Assembly (NCBI RefSeq): GCF_947259025.1
Contig: NZ_CAMYKO010000008.1
Span: forward strand, 25,179-89,178
Source of the DNA: an uncultured Methylophaga sp.
GTDB taxonomy: Bacteria > Pseudomonadota > Gammaproteobacteria > Nitrosococcales > Methylophagaceae
Direction of reading: 5' to 3'
Length of the DNA stretch: 64,000 bases
Shown here: one piece after another, positions 26,371 through 35,423 of the stretch
How positions within the stretch are numbered: the stretch's first letter is position 1
Layout: each line of letters opens with the position of its first letter
The notes under the pieces: model-generated
The model's input: only the letters and a program-made list of their open reading frames with translations
The model's database searches: none
What the model was told of the DNA's origin: nothing
Program-made: the position numbers and the translations under genes

Positions 26371-26678
26371 ACGACAGCACGGTGGTATTACTTTTTCTGG
26401 GCCTGCTGGGCTGGCTTTGGTGGGACAGTCGCGGCGTCGCTGAGCGGGCCACAGTAGCGGCACGCAATTATTGCAACAATGCCGGTGTCAGCTTTTTGAA
26501 CGATACCGTCGCCTGGCAGAAACTTCGCCTGAAACGTAACCGCAGCGGTCGTATGCAGTTGCAGCGCACCTACTTTTTCGAGTTTGCCAGCGATATGCAA
26601 GAGCGCTATCGTGGTGAAATCAAAATGCTGGGCAAAAGAGTGGAATCCATCAGTTTGGATCCGTTCCGGATCAGCTGA
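26367..26678 (+). CDS. DUF3301 family small protein
   Basis: A 103-residue protein with one N-terminal membrane segment (STVVLLFLGLLGWLWWDS) followed by a basic region (WQKLRLKRNRSGRMQLQRTY) and FFEFASDMQERYRG, characteristic of DUF3301, which has no assigned function. The ATG at 26367 overlaps the rsmE stop (ATGA), so expression is coupled. It ends 20 bp before the response regulator start. Confidence 0.8.
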   Translation: MNDSTVVLLFLGLLGWLWWDSRGVAERATVAARNYCNNAGVSFLNDTVAWQKLRLKRNRSGRMQLQRTYFFEFASDMQERYRGEIKMLGKRVESISLDPFRIS

Positions 26679-26698
26679 AACAACGCAGGGGATTGAGC

Positions 26699-27700
26699 AT
26701 GCAGACAAAAACGGCTTTGGTGGTCGATGACTCACGTGTTGCCAGACTGACGCTGGGCAAGCTGCTTAAAAGCCACCAGTTCGAGGTTGTCGAGCAGGGC
26801 AGTGCGGAAGAGGCCATGAGCTGGCTGCAACAGACGCCGACTCAGCCTGATATTGTGTTTATGGATGTCATGATGGGGGGCATGGACGGGCTTGCCGCCA
26901 CTCGTCAGCTCAAGGCCGATCCCAATTTGGCAGCTTTACCCGTTATTATTTGCACCGGCAAGGATACCGACGCTGATCTGGAACAGGCACTGGCCAGCGG
27001 CGCCAGCGCGGTATTACCGAAACCGCCGGCCGCCGATGCCTTGCAACAATTATTGGATGATATCGCCCAGACCGCGTCTGAAGCAGCGCCAGATGCGACG
27101 GCATCCAGCGCACAGAGTGAGGTGGAATTATTGGCTGCCGTGCGGGCAGCACTGTTACCTGAGATTGAGAACAAACTGGCTGCCTCGCTGTCGGCCCTGC
27201 AGCAGCAGATCGATCAACAAAAGTCCGCCCAGCAGTCGTCAGGTGGGCTTGATGCCTTGCAGGAAATAGGAGAGAAGCTCAGTGGTTCTGTGCAATCACA
27301 GCTGGAGGAGTTCAAGCATTCCCTGTCATCACAAGCCGATGACTTGGTCAGCGGCCCGGCCGCACAAGCGGTAGATAAAGCGGTCGATCAATTGGGACTG
27401 CGCGATAAGCTGGAAACCTTGTTTGAAAATGAAGGCCGGCAGTGGCTCAATCAGCAGCAGGCGGCAGTCCGCGAGGCTTTGCAACAGCAACTGATGCAGG
27501 ATATGAATGCGGTCATTGAGCAAAAGCTGGGCGACTTTCAGGCAAGGCTGGCAAATCAGCAAGAGACCGAACAACAGCAGTTGCTTGCTGAGCAGCAGCA
27601 ACAGCATGAAGCTATCAAGTCACAGCTTGTTCTGCAGCGAAACTTGTCTTTCGGCGCTGCCGGATTGGCGGTGCTGGCGCTGATTGTGGCGCTGGTCTGA
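26699..27700 (+). CDS. Response regulator with coiled-coil and C-terminal membrane anchor
   Basis: A 333-residue protein. An intact receiver domain (1-~125) has the acidic pair D10-D11, phosphoacceptor D56 in FMDVMMGGMDG, the Thr in ICTGKD and the Lys in VLPKPP. There is no known output domain. Instead a long Gln/Glu/Ala-rich, probably coiled-coil stretch (~140-310) is followed by one hydrophobic segment at the very C terminus (FGAAGLAVLALIVALV), which looks like a tail anchor. The ATG at 26699 has AGGGGA upstream. The partner kinase is not adjacent. The architecture suggests a membrane-bound scaffold or signalling adaptor, by inference. Confidence 0.8.
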   Translation: MQTKTALVVDDSRVARLTLGKLLKSHQFEVVEQGSAEEAMSWLQQTPTQPDIVFMDVMMGGMDGLAATRQLKADPNLAALPVIICTGKDTDADLEQALASGASAVLPKPPAADALQQLLDDIAQTASEAAPDATASSAQSEVELLAAVRAALLPEIENKLAASLSALQQQIDQQKSAQQSSGGLDALQEIGEKLSGSVQSQLEEFKHSLSSQADDLVSGPAAQAVDKAVDQLGLRDKLETLFENEGRQWLNQQQAAVREALQQQLMQDMNAVIEQKLGDFQARLANQQETEQQQLLAEQQQQHEAIKSQLVLQRNLSFGAAGLAVLALIVALV

Positions 27701-27707
27701 TTTAACC

Positions 27708-28544
27708 ATGCAACCCAGTATCAGCGAGGCCAGTGCCTATGGCCGGGCGCGTTTGTCTGAATCCAGCAGTCCAGATGTCGATGTGCAGGTGCTGCTCTGT
27801 TATGTGCTGGAATGCAGTCCGGTGAAGTTGATGACGGCGCCTGAAGCCGAGTTAACGGCGGCGCAGTGGCAGCGCTTTGCCGAGTTGATTGAGCGGCGTG
27901 AGCAGGGAGAGCCGGTCGCACACCTGACCGGCAGCCGGGGTTTCTGGAGTTTGGACCTGGCAGTGGATGCGTCTACCTTGATCCCCAGGCCGGATACCGA
28001 GCTGCTGGTATCGCTGGCGCTGTCCAAGCTTGAGCCCGGCATGTGGGCGGCAGATTTAGGCACCGGCAGCGGCGCGATAGTACTGTCTTTGGCCGCAGAA
28101 AAGCCGGATGTTCATTTTGTTGCCACTGATCTGCAGCAGGCCGCGGTGCGGCTGGCACAGAACAATGCCCGGCAGCATCAGATTGAGAATGTGCAGTTTC
28201 TGCAGGGCGCCTGGCTTAGTGGTTTCAGGCCGCAGGCTTTTGATCTGATTGTGTCCAACCCCCCCTATATTGAAGCGCATGACCCGCATTTGACACAGGG
28301 CGATGTGCGTTTTGAGCCGCGATCAGCGCTGGTGTCGGGAGCGGATGGGCTGATGGATATCAGGCAGATCGTGACGCAGGCCAGCCGCCATCTTAAACCC
28401 GGCGGCTGGTTGCTGGTGGAGCATGGCTATGACCAGTCACAACGGGTGCAGCAGCTGTTTCACGAGGCCGGGTTTGATGCGATTACTGCCCACCAGGATT
28501 TCGGCGCTCAGGATCGGGCGGTGATGGGCCAGCTTAGCGTCTAG
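27708..28544 (+). CDS. prmC: Peptide chain release factor N5-glutamine methyltransferase
   Basis: A 278-residue enzyme that methylates the GGQ glutamine of release factors RF1 and RF2. The N-terminal helical domain is followed by the AdoMet site (AADLGTGSGAIVLSLA) and the NPPY motif in DLIVSNPPYIEAHDPHL, which binds the glutamine. The start is at 27708 (MQPSISEASAYGRARL), eight bases after the response regulator stop. prfA, its usual upstream neighbour, is absent and its place is taken by the response regulator. Confidence 0.94.
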   Translation: MQPSISEASAYGRARLSESSSPDVDVQVLLCYVLECSPVKLMTAPEAELTAAQWQRFAELIERREQGEPVAHLTGSRGFWSLDLAVDASTLIPRPDTELLVSLALSKLEPGMWAADLGTGSGAIVLSLAAEKPDVHFVATDLQQAAVRLAQNNARQHQIENVQFLQGAWLSGFRPQAFDLIVSNPPYIEAHDPHLTQGDVRFEPRSALVSGADGLMDIRQIVTQASRHLKPGGWLLVEHGYDQSQRVQQLFHEAGFDAITAHQDFGAQDRAVMGQLSV

Positions 28545-28586
28545 CCGACAGGCGTTATAATGAATACTTTAGCTGATTAATTAGTG

Positions 28587-29336
28587 ATGAACGACGATCA
28601 ACTTTTACGCTACAGTCGCCATATTCTGTTGCCCCAGGTCGATATTGCCGGTCAGCAGGCTTTGCTCGACAGTCATGTGATGATAGTGGGCCTGGGCGGA
28701 CTGGGTGCGCCGGTGTCGATGTATCTGGCGGCTGCCGGCGTGGGCAGTTTGACGCTGGTTGATGATGATCAGGTGGAATTATCCAATCTGCAGCGGCAAA
28801 TCGTTCACGGTCAGCCGGATATTGGCCGTGATAAAGTGGATTCGGCCGCCGATCGGCTGCGGGAACTGAACCCGGATGTCAGCCTGCAGCGGATCAAGCA
28901 GCGCATGGACAAAAGCGACCTGGTGTCTGCATGCGAAAAGGTAGATGTGCTGGTGGATTGCAGTGATAACTTCGCCACCCGCTTTCTGCTTAATGAGGTC
29001 AGCAAGGCGCAGCAACTCCCATTGGTGTCAGGCGCTGCCATCCGTTTTGAGGGACAGGTCACGGTGTATGATCCGCGCCAGCCGGGCATGCCCTGCTATC
29101 GCTGCCTCTATGAAGACAAGGGTGAACTGGAACAGACCTGCAGTGAGAGCGGTATACTAGCGCCTATCCTGTCGATGATTGGTGGCACCCAGGCGGTCGA
29201 GACGATCAAACTGTTGATGAATATCGGCGATAGCCTGGCCGGGCGCTTATTGATCCTCGATGCTTTGACCATGAACTGGCGCGAAATCCGAATGAAGCAG
29301 GATCCGGACTGTCCTGTCTGTCACCCCGGCCAATAA
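28587..29336 (+). CDS. moeB: ThiF/MoeB-type E1-like adenylyltransferase
   Basis: A 249-residue E1-like enzyme that adenylates the C-terminal glycine of ubiquitin-fold sulfur carriers such as MoaD or ThiS. Features: ATP-binding GLGGLGAPVSMYLAAAGVG, DDDQVELSNLQRQ, zinc cysteines CYRC and CPVC near the C terminus, and a candidate active-site Cys in LEQTCSESG. No rhodanese domain is fused, as in E. coli MoeB. The start is ATG at 28587 (a GTG precedes it). A TATAAT hexamer at 28556-28561 could be a -10 element, but no -35 is evident. The next gene encodes a JAMM peptidase. Confidence 0.87.
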   Translation: MNDDQLLRYSRHILLPQVDIAGQQALLDSHVMIVGLGGLGAPVSMYLAAAGVGSLTLVDDDQVELSNLQRQIVHGQPDIGRDKVDSAADRLRELNPDVSLQRIKQRMDKSDLVSACEKVDVLVDCSDNFATRFLLNEVSKAQQLPLVSGAAIRFEGQVTVYDPRQPGMPCYRCLYEDKGELEQTCSESGILAPILSMIGGTQAVETIKLLMNIGDSLAGRLLILDALTMNWREIRMKQDPDCPVCHPGQ

Positions 29337-29389
29337 AGCTGCTGAGACTCAAAGCAAAAAAACAACGTGGCTCAACCACAGGTAAAACA

Positions 29390-29797
29390 ATGACAAGAGA
29401 AACCGTTCAAATTCCACGCACTTTAGTCAATCAGTTGTTGCATCAGGCGCAGTTATCACCGTCGCAGGAAGTCTGCGGACTGGTTGGCCAGCGCGATGAA
29501 CAGAGTGAGTGTTATCCGATTGAAAATGTGGCCACCGATGCCAGCGTCCTGTTTGCACTCAATGCCAGTGAGCAACTGGCGGCATTTAAAAGCATGAAGC
29601 AAAAAGGCCAGACCCTGTTTGCCATTTATCACTCACACCCCAGCAGCCCGCCGGTGCCATCCGAAATCGATATTGAAGAAGCCAATTACAGCGAGGCGCT
29701 TTATCTCATCATCTCACTCAACACCAAAGGCGTGCTGGAGATGCGCGGCTTTTACCTGAGCGACGGCAACCCCCAAGAAGTTGAATTGATTATATGA
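29390..29797 (+). CDS. JAMM/MPN+ metallopeptidase (M67 family)
   Basis: A 135-residue zinc peptidase of the Mov34/MPN/PAD-1 type. The JAMM motif is complete: a glutamate in SQEVCGLVG (E27) and H81-x-H83-x7-S91-x2-D94 in YHSHPSSPPVPSEID. Bacterial versions next to E1-like enzymes trim C-terminal extensions from ubiquitin-like sulfur carriers or cleave thiocarboxylate adducts. AGGT sits about 8 bases upstream of the ATG. The stop overlaps the pmbA start (ATGA). No small carrier gene is adjacent, so its substrate must be encoded elsewhere. Confidence 0.87.
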   Translation: MTRETVQIPRTLVNQLLHQAQLSPSQEVCGLVGQRDEQSECYPIENVATDASVLFALNASEQLAAFKSMKQKGQTLFAIYHSHPSSPPVPSEIDIEEANYSEALYLIISLNTKGVLEMRGFYLSDGNPQEVELII

Positions 29798-31128
29798 ACC
29801 AAGCATTGATTGAACCGAATCTGGAACAAGCAGCGGAAACAGCGCTGGAGCAGGCAAAGAAGCTGGGTGCCAGCGCTGCTGAGGCGGGGCTGAGTCACAG
29901 CAAAGGCTTGTCGGTGACCGTGCGGCAGCGCGAAGTGGAAACGCTGGAACACAACAACGACACGGGACTGGGCATTACCGTTTATTTTGGGCAGAGCAAA
30001 GCCTCGGCCAGCACCTCGGACCTGAGTCCCGATGCGATCAAGGAAGCGGTGCAGGCAGCCTGTAATATTGCTCGCCACACACAGGGCGATGAGGCCGCCG
30101 GCCTGGCTGATGCGAGCCTGATGGCGAAAGATTTTCCCGAGCTGTCGCTCTATCACCCCTGGGAACTGAGCGTTGATAAGGCGATTGAACTGGCCAGCGA
30201 ATGCGAAGCCGCCGGGCTGGATTTTGACAGCCGTATCAGTAATTCCGAAGGCGCCACCGTGTCCAGCCATACTGGCAAACGGGTTTATGCCAACAGTCAC
30301 GGTTTTATGGGCGTCACTGACAGCAGCCGTCATGGCCTGTCTGCCAGCCTGATAGCCCGTGATGAGCGCGGTATGCAGCGTGATTTTTGGTTTGATATGG
30401 CGCGGGATGCGGCTGATCTGAACACTGCCAGCAGTATTGGTATCAGGGCAGCTCAGCGCACTTTGTCACGGCTCGGTGCCGGTGAAGTGAAAACCGGGGC
30501 TTACCCGGTCGTGTTTGCTGCCGATGTGGCGCCAACCCTGTTTAGTCAGTTGATTTCGGGGATCCGCGGCAGCGCTTTATACCGTAATGCCAGTTTCCTA
30601 GTCGACAAACAGGGCGAGCAGATTTTTCCTTCATTCATGCATATTCATGAACAGCCCCACCTGCTCAAAGCCCTGGGGAGTGCTGCATTTGATGCAGAGG
30701 GCGTGGCCACCGCCAACCGCGATATCATCCGCGATGGGGTCTTGCAGGGTTATGTGCTGGACAGTTATTCAGCCAGAAGACTGGGACTCACCACCACCGC
30801 CAATGCCGGTGGCGTGCATAACCTGAGTGTCGACAGTACCACGGATGCCGATTTTGATGCCCTGGTCAGACAGATGGAAAAAGGCATCATCGTCACTGAA
30901 ACCATGGGCATGGGCGTCAATATTGTGAACGGTGATTATTCTCAGGGGGCGGCCGGTTTCTGGGTAGAAAACGGTGAAATTCAGTATCCGGTCGATGAGT
31001 TCACCATCGCCAGCAGCTTGCAGGATATGTTCAAGGGGATAGTGGCGGTGGGCAGTGATGTCGATGTGCGTGGCAATATCCGCTGCGGCTCGGTATTGCT
31101 GGATCGCATGATGATCGCGGCGGCCTGA
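29794..31128 (+). CDS. pmbA: TldE/PmbA metalloprotease-family protein
   Basis: A 444-residue member of the TldD/TldE family. The paired TldD/E protease processes modified peptides such as microcin B17 and degrades unfolded peptides; in TldE (PmbA) the metal site is missing and TldD is catalytic. Family motifs include GLSVTVRQREVETLEHNND, GVATANRDIIRDGVLQGY and a glycine-rich C-terminal end with VENGEIQYPVDEFTIA. No tldD is in the window. The 4 bp overlap with the JAMM gene indicates a common transcript. Confidence 0.92.
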   Translation: MNQALIEPNLEQAAETALEQAKKLGASAAEAGLSHSKGLSVTVRQREVETLEHNNDTGLGITVYFGQSKASASTSDLSPDAIKEAVQAACNIARHTQGDEAAGLADASLMAKDFPELSLYHPWELSVDKAIELASECEAAGLDFDSRISNSEGATVSSHTGKRVYANSHGFMGVTDSSRHGLSASLIARDERGMQRDFWFDMARDAADLNTASSIGIRAAQRTLSRLGAGEVKTGAYPVVFAADVAPTLFSQLISGIRGSALYRNASFLVDKQGEQIFPSFMHIHEQPHLLKALGSAAFDAEGVATANRDIIRDGVLQGYVLDSYSARRLGLTTTANAGGVHNLSVDSTTDADFDALVRQMEKGIIVTETMGMGVNIVNGDYSQGAAGFWVENGEIQYPVDEFTIASSLQDMFKGIVAVGSDVDVRGNIRCGSVLLDRMMIAAA

Positions 31129-31144
31129 AGCATCGCTTTATTAT

Positions 31145-33328
31145 CTAATGAGTGTAAAAGGCCGTGACCACATCGCTGATATCGGTCAGCTCGACCATCG
31201 CCAGCAACTGGCTTAACTGCTGGCGGATATCACGCACCCGGTGGGCGCGTTGCTGACGCCATTGCTGTAATTGTTCCAGTAAGTCCGTTTCTGACTCACT
31301 GTCAGCGGCTTTCAGCACCGAGATCCGGCAGCGAAATACCCGGAAACAGTCTGCGGCCATGCCGCGCTGGATCCAGATGGCTTTATCACGTGGGTCGGCA
31401 AAGTCCTGCTCCAATGCCAGCGTCCAGCCCTTGTTGTCATAAGCATATAAAAAACTGTCATAGCAACCATCGTCATGATTATTGGCCTCTTTCAGCACGG
31501 CGGCCAGTTTTGCCTGTGCTGCCGCCAGCGCCTGCCACAGGCCGGGATGCTCAGTGGCAAAGTTATCGCGGGTGGCACCAATAAGCTGAAGCTGACGCTG
31601 GCCTTGCGGGTTCAGCCCCACAAATACTGGCACACTGTCCATGGTCGGCAGCAAAGCCTGGCCAAATAGATGGCTTTCCGCCGTGCTGATCACGTCGTTT
31701 GTGTCAGCGCGCAGCTTGTCTTGGTTCTGTTTGATCACCCAGTCGAAAAACTGATTGAGGCTCTCCGGACAATTGTTTTTGATGCGGGCCAGGCCGATAT
31801 GCCGTTCACCTTCCCAAATCCTGATGTTTTTTACCTGATAGGGCACGGCAGACAAATTCACTTTTTTAGTCAACGTCTGCCAGCGTGTGAAGTCAAGCTG
31901 CAGGCGCTGGTTGAGCGTTATCGGCACATCGGCAGGCAGTTTAATCGCAAGGCCATCGGCAGAGACGTCCACGGTATCCAGCTGCCACTGTTGCTCGCTG
32001 GCGTGAACGGTCACCGGGGTGTGAATATGAAAGCGGGTGGTACCTCGCTGGATGAATGATGTCAGCGGCGATGGTGCAGGCAGATCGGCATTGATATAAG
32101 ATTTGAGGGTTTGCAGCCCTGCCAGTGCTTTGTCGCTATTTTCCCCGACTTTGCGGCTGTGGCGAAACAGCGGTTTCAGATCGATAATGCGCAGCCGCTG
32201 AATGATTCGGCGAGCACGCTCGCGCAGCGTCGCCGCATAGTCCGCTTCAAGCGGTTTAATCTGCTGACAGGCTGTTCTGATGGCCTCATCATCCAGATTC
32301 AGTAAGGTCGGACGCAGTAACAACAACTGGGCTTGCGGGCGGTCCAGTTGCCACTGAATCAGTTTCGCCACCGCGTGGTGATTATCCTGCGATACGCTGT
32401 AGCTCTGATCATCATCAAAAGCGACCAGCAGGTCGGCGCCTTTCTCGCTGAGTTGCAGCGGCAGCGATTGCAGCCAGTGTGCCAGTGAATCCTGGTTTTG
32501 CTGCAACAATCCGGGCGCTGAAGGCGACAGGGTCAAAGCCTGCAGCGGCTGCGACAGGCTGGTGGACCCCAACCACAGCACCGGATCGCCCAAGCGGCCC
32601 AGCCACAGGCGCTGATAAAACTGTGACTGCAGATTGAACAGCTCGTTATCCACATCCCGTTTTCGCTGAGCGCTTTGCTCGCTTAGCCACTGTTTGAACC
32701 ACTTTGCAAACGCATCATCAGCCTGGGACTCACGGCGCAACACCACAGTGGTATGTGTATCATCCTGCTCCAGTTTGCTGATCTGGTAACGGACGTCCTG
32801 CAGAAGAGGCAGGGCATATTGCTGATATAAATCAGCAAAACTGACGGCAACGTCATCCTCCCGCTGCAGCGAAAAAGTGCGTTTGAGAGAAACCCTAATA
32901 GCATTGAGCGAAAGATCGATGCTGTAGCCGTGATAGAGCACATCATCGAGTCGTAATTGCAGCGCGGTGCTGAAAACAATGCGCTCTTCCGCCCGCTGCA
33001 GAGGCTGGTCCAGCGCTATCAGCGGCAATCGCTGCTTGTCATCCTGCTCAGTCGCTTGCGATTGCTCCAGTTGTTTTAGCGCCTGAAACAAGGCTTCATA
33101 AACGCCGACCGTGTAACGGCCGTCAAAGCGTGCCATTAACTGCTTGGCCAGCAGGTAGGCGCGGTCATCCAGGTAGTGGGTTCGGTTGCCGAACTGATAG
33201 GCCTGGCATTCGCCGGGGACTTTGCCGCGTAAATCGATAACCCGCAGACAGTCCTTATTGAGCCGCTGTCTTTCCAACTCCTGCAGAAAAGCCTGGTTCT
33301 GCTGTTTGCGGTCGGAAAGCTCGGCCAT
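31145..33328 (-). CDS. Large PilZ-domain protein
   Basis: A 727-residue, apparently cytosolic protein with no membrane segment. Most of it is not recognisable, but residues ~430-545 form a PilZ domain: RGTTRFHIHTPV gives the RxxxR motif and DTVDVSADGLAIKLP gives the [D/N]xSxxG motif, the two cyclic di-GMP-binding elements. The flanking regions may be a degenerate second PilZ-like region and helical linkers. It is therefore a candidate cyclic di-GMP receptor. It sits 2 bp downstream of the bolA-like gene on the same strand. Confidence 0.72.
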   Translation of the reverse strand: MAELSDRKQQNQAFLQELERQRLNKDCLRVIDLRGKVPGECQAYQFGNRTHYLDDRAYLLAKQLMARFDGRYTVGVYEALFQALKQLEQSQATEQDDKQRLPLIALDQPLQRAEERIVFSTALQLRLDDVLYHGYSIDLSLNAIRVSLKRTFSLQREDDVAVSFADLYQQYALPLLQDVRYQISKLEQDDTHTTVVLRRESQADDAFAKWFKQWLSEQSAQRKRDVDNELFNLQSQFYQRLWLGRLGDPVLWLGSTSLSQPLQALTLSPSAPGLLQQNQDSLAHWLQSLPLQLSEKGADLLVAFDDDQSYSVSQDNHHAVAKLIQWQLDRPQAQLLLLRPTLLNLDDEAIRTACQQIKPLEADYAATLRERARRIIQRLRIIDLKPLFRHSRKVGENSDKALAGLQTLKSYINADLPAPSPLTSFIQRGTTRFHIHTPVTVHASEQQWQLDTVDVSADGLAIKLPADVPITLNQRLQLDFTRWQTLTKKVNLSAVPYQVKNIRIWEGERHIGLARIKNNCPESLNQFFDWVIKQNQDKLRADTNDVISTAESHLFGQALLPTMDSVPVFVGLNPQGQRQLQLIGATRDNFATEHPGLWQALAAAQAKLAAVLKEANNHDDGCYDSFLYAYDNKGWTLALEQDFADPRDKAIWIQRGMAADCFRVFRCRISVLKAADSESETDLLEQLQQWRQQRAHRVRDIRQQLSQLLAMVELTDISDVVTAFYTH

Positions 33329-33330
33329 GG

Positions 33331-33600
33331 TCAGTCGCCGTGATACTCAGCCGGGGTTTTGGCGCGGATGCTGAGGGCATGGATCTGGCTTTGCATCAGT
33401 TCATCAACCTCGGTATAGACCAGCTTGTGACGTTTAAGCAAAGACAGGCCATCAAAAGCTTTGCTGACGATCAGCAAATTGTAATGGCCACCGCCTGTGT
33501 TACCGGCATGGCCGGCATGGGCGGCGCTGTCATCTTCGATGTCAATCAGTTCCGGCTCCAGCGTCTGCAGGGCCTGTTTAATCGCGTCAATGGTGCTCAT
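33331..33600 (-). CDS. BolA family protein
   Basis: An 89-residue BolA/IbaG-like protein. The C-terminal half [17 protein letters not shown] and [14 protein letters not shown] is characteristic, with the conserved histidine region that, with monothiol glutaredoxins, binds Fe-S clusters. A His/Gly-rich insertion ([13 protein letters not shown]) lies in the loop. Which BolA subgroup it belongs to is unclear. It overlaps the yciI-like gene upstream by 4 bp (ATGA). Confidence 0.85.
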   Translation of the reverse strand: MSTIDAIKQALQTLEPELIDIEDDSAAHAGHAGNTGGGHYNLLIVSKAFDGLSLLKRHKLVYTEVDELMQSQIHALSIRAKTPAEYHGD

Positions 33601-33902
33601 GGTAAAACTTTCTTGAAGGGTTTAACGGTGACCTGCGCATAGACATCGGCGGCTACATAGGGATCGGCATCAGCCCAGGCCTGGGCGGCATTGAGATCGG
33701 CAAACTCGGCCACCACCAGGCTGCCACTGAAACCGGCGCTGCCGGGATCGTCACTGTCGACAGCCGGGTGTGGCCCCGCCAGCACCAGCCGCCCCTCATC
33801 CTGCAAGGCCTGCAGACGGGACAAGTGGGCAGGTCTGGCCTCAAGCCGGCGGTTCAGGCTGTCACTGTTGTCTTCACTGATAATGGCATAGAGCATGGGC
33901 AT
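33597..33902 (-). CDS. yciI: YciI family protein
   Basis: A 101-residue YciI-like protein of ferredoxin-like fold. It has [31 protein letters not shown] (the conserved His) and [12 protein letters not shown], as in E. coli YciI, whose function is poorly defined. The ATG at 33902 has AGGTGA six bases upstream. It belongs to the yciB-yciI-bolA run on the minus strand, an order shared with many gammaproteobacteria. Confidence 0.88.
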   Translation of the reverse strand: MPMLYAIISEDNSDSLNRRLEARPAHLSRLQALQDEGRLVLAGPHPAVDSDDPGSAGFSGSLVVAEFADLNAAQAWADADPYVAADVYAQVTVKPFKKVLP

Positions 33903-33912
33903 AAAATATCAC

Positions 33913-34491
33913 CTATTTGGAGACTTCGACCGCGTGGCGGGCCAGATAAATCGACTGAGCAATAACAAAAGCAATGGTCAGGCCCAGCATGCCAAAAAGC
34001 TTGAAATTGACCCAAGTGGCTTCGTCAAAGTTGAAAGCGACATAGAGATTGGCAACACCGGAAGCCACGAAAAACAGGATCCAGGCGACATTAAGCCGTG
34101 ACCAGACTTTGCCCGGTAACTGAATATGCTCGCCCATCATGCGTTCCAGCAGCGACTTGTCTGTGAACAAATAAGCGCCGACAAAGACCAGTGCAAATAA
34201 CCAGTTGACGGCAGTCGGCTTCCATTTAATAAAGTCAGGGTTTTGCAGCCATAACGTCAGGCCGCCCAGCAGCACGACCAGCACCATGGTGATGATATGG
34301 GCCCGCTCTACCGTGCGATGGCGCAGCCAGGTATAACTGACCTGGGCCAGGGTGGCGATAATCATGATGGCAGTGGCTGCGTAGATGCCTTCTACATGAT
34401 AAGTCTGGCCATTGAAGCTGTAATCGCCGCCACCGAATTTGTAGGCGACAAAAAACAGCACGATAGGTAAAAAATCAAAGAACAGTTTCAT
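33913..34491 (-). CDS. yciB: Septation protein A / inner-membrane protein YciB
   Basis: A 192-residue protein with about five membrane segments. MKLFFDFLPIVLFFVAYKF is the diagnostic N terminus of YciB/IspA, an inner-membrane protein linked to cell-envelope synthesis and division. The C-terminal half holds NFDEATWVNFKLFGMLGLT, also conserved. It is the first gene of the yciB-yciI-bolA-pilZ run and divergent from rnm with 52 bp between, which must hold both promoters. Confidence 0.93.
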   Translation of the reverse strand: MKLFFDFLPIVLFFVAYKFGGGDYSFNGQTYHVEGIYAATAIMIIATLAQVSYTWLRHRTVERAHIITMVLVVLLGGLTLWLQNPDFIKWKPTAVNWLFALVFVGAYLFTDKSLLERMMGEHIQLPGKVWSRLNVAWILFFVASGVANLYVAFNFDEATWVNFKLFGMLGLTIAFVIAQSIYLARHAVEVSK

Positions 34492-34543
34492 TAAAAAGTC
34501 AGTTAATTACGGTATGGCTGCATTCTATCGTAAAATATAGGCT

Positions 34544-35380
34544 ATGACCCAATACCAGTATGACCTGCACACACATTCGACCGCCTCGGACGGGGCTCTA
34601 TCGCCGACTGAGCTGGTTGCCCGGGCAGCGCAGCAGGGTGTCACCCACCTGGCGCTGACCGATCACGACGGCACTGAAGGTATCGAAGAAGCCCGGCAGG
34701 CAGCGGCGGCGAAAGGCATTGAGCTGATTCCGGGGGTGGAAATCTCCGTCAGCTGGTCTGGCGGCACGGTGCATATTGTGGGACTGCAACTGGATATCAC
34801 TAATCCGGCGTTGCAACAGGGCCTGTCGGGCCTACGCGACTACCGGCGTCAGCGTGCCCGCCAGATTGCCAACAAACTGGAAAAAGCGGGCATTCCCGGT
34901 GCCTTGGAAGGTGCGGCCAGGTATGCTTCGGAGACCATGCTGGGCCGGGTGCATTTTGCCCGCTTCCTGGTGGACAACGGCCACGCGACGGATATGAAAG
35001 ACGTGTTTAAACGCTTTCTGGTCAAAAACAAGCCCGGTTATGTTAGTGGTCAGTGGGCCAGTCTTGAAGATGCACTGGGCTGGATCCATGCTGCGGGTGG
35101 TCAGGCCGTAGTGGCGCATCCGGCCCGTTACAAAATGACCAACAGCAAAAGACGACGCCTGCTTCGCGAGTTCAGCTCGCTGGGCGGTGCGGGCATTGAA
35201 GTCTCCTCCGGTAATCAGCATCCTGAAGAAGTCAGGGTCATGGCTAAACTGGCGCAAGAGTTCGAGCTGCTGGCCTCCTGCGGCTCTGATTTTCACAGCC
35301 CCGATCATGCCTGGATCGAATTGGGCCGAATGGTCACGATGCCGCCTTTTGTCACCCCCATCTGGACGCAGTGGCATTAA
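34544..35380 (+). CDS. rnm: PHP-domain exonuclease, RNase AM (YciV)
   Basis: A 278-residue PHP-domain phosphoesterase. The metal ligands are in DLHTHSTASDG, LALTDHDG, PGVEISVSW, GQAVVAHPARY and CGSDFHSPDHAW. In E. coli, RNase AM is a 5'-3' exonuclease that trims the 5' ends of ribosomal RNAs and also acts on 3',5'-bisphosphonucleotides. The gene is followed by yciO, as in E. coli (rnm-yciO), which supports the assignment. Confidence 0.9.
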   Translation: MTQYQYDLHTHSTASDGALSPTELVARAAQQGVTHLALTDHDGTEGIEEARQAAAAKGIELIPGVEISVSWSGGTVHIVGLQLDITNPALQQGLSGLRDYRRQRARQIANKLEKAGIPGALEGAARYASETMLGRVHFARFLVDNGHATDMKDVFKRFLVKNKPGYVSGQWASLEDALGWIHAAGGQAVVAHPARYKMTNSKRRRLLREFSSLGGAGIEVSSGNQHPEEVRVMAKLAQEFELLASCGSDFHSPDHAWIELGRMVTMPPFVTPIWTQWH

Positions 35381-35423
35381 GCATGCAGGCTATGTCTGAT
35401 AACAATAAACACAAGAGCACATC

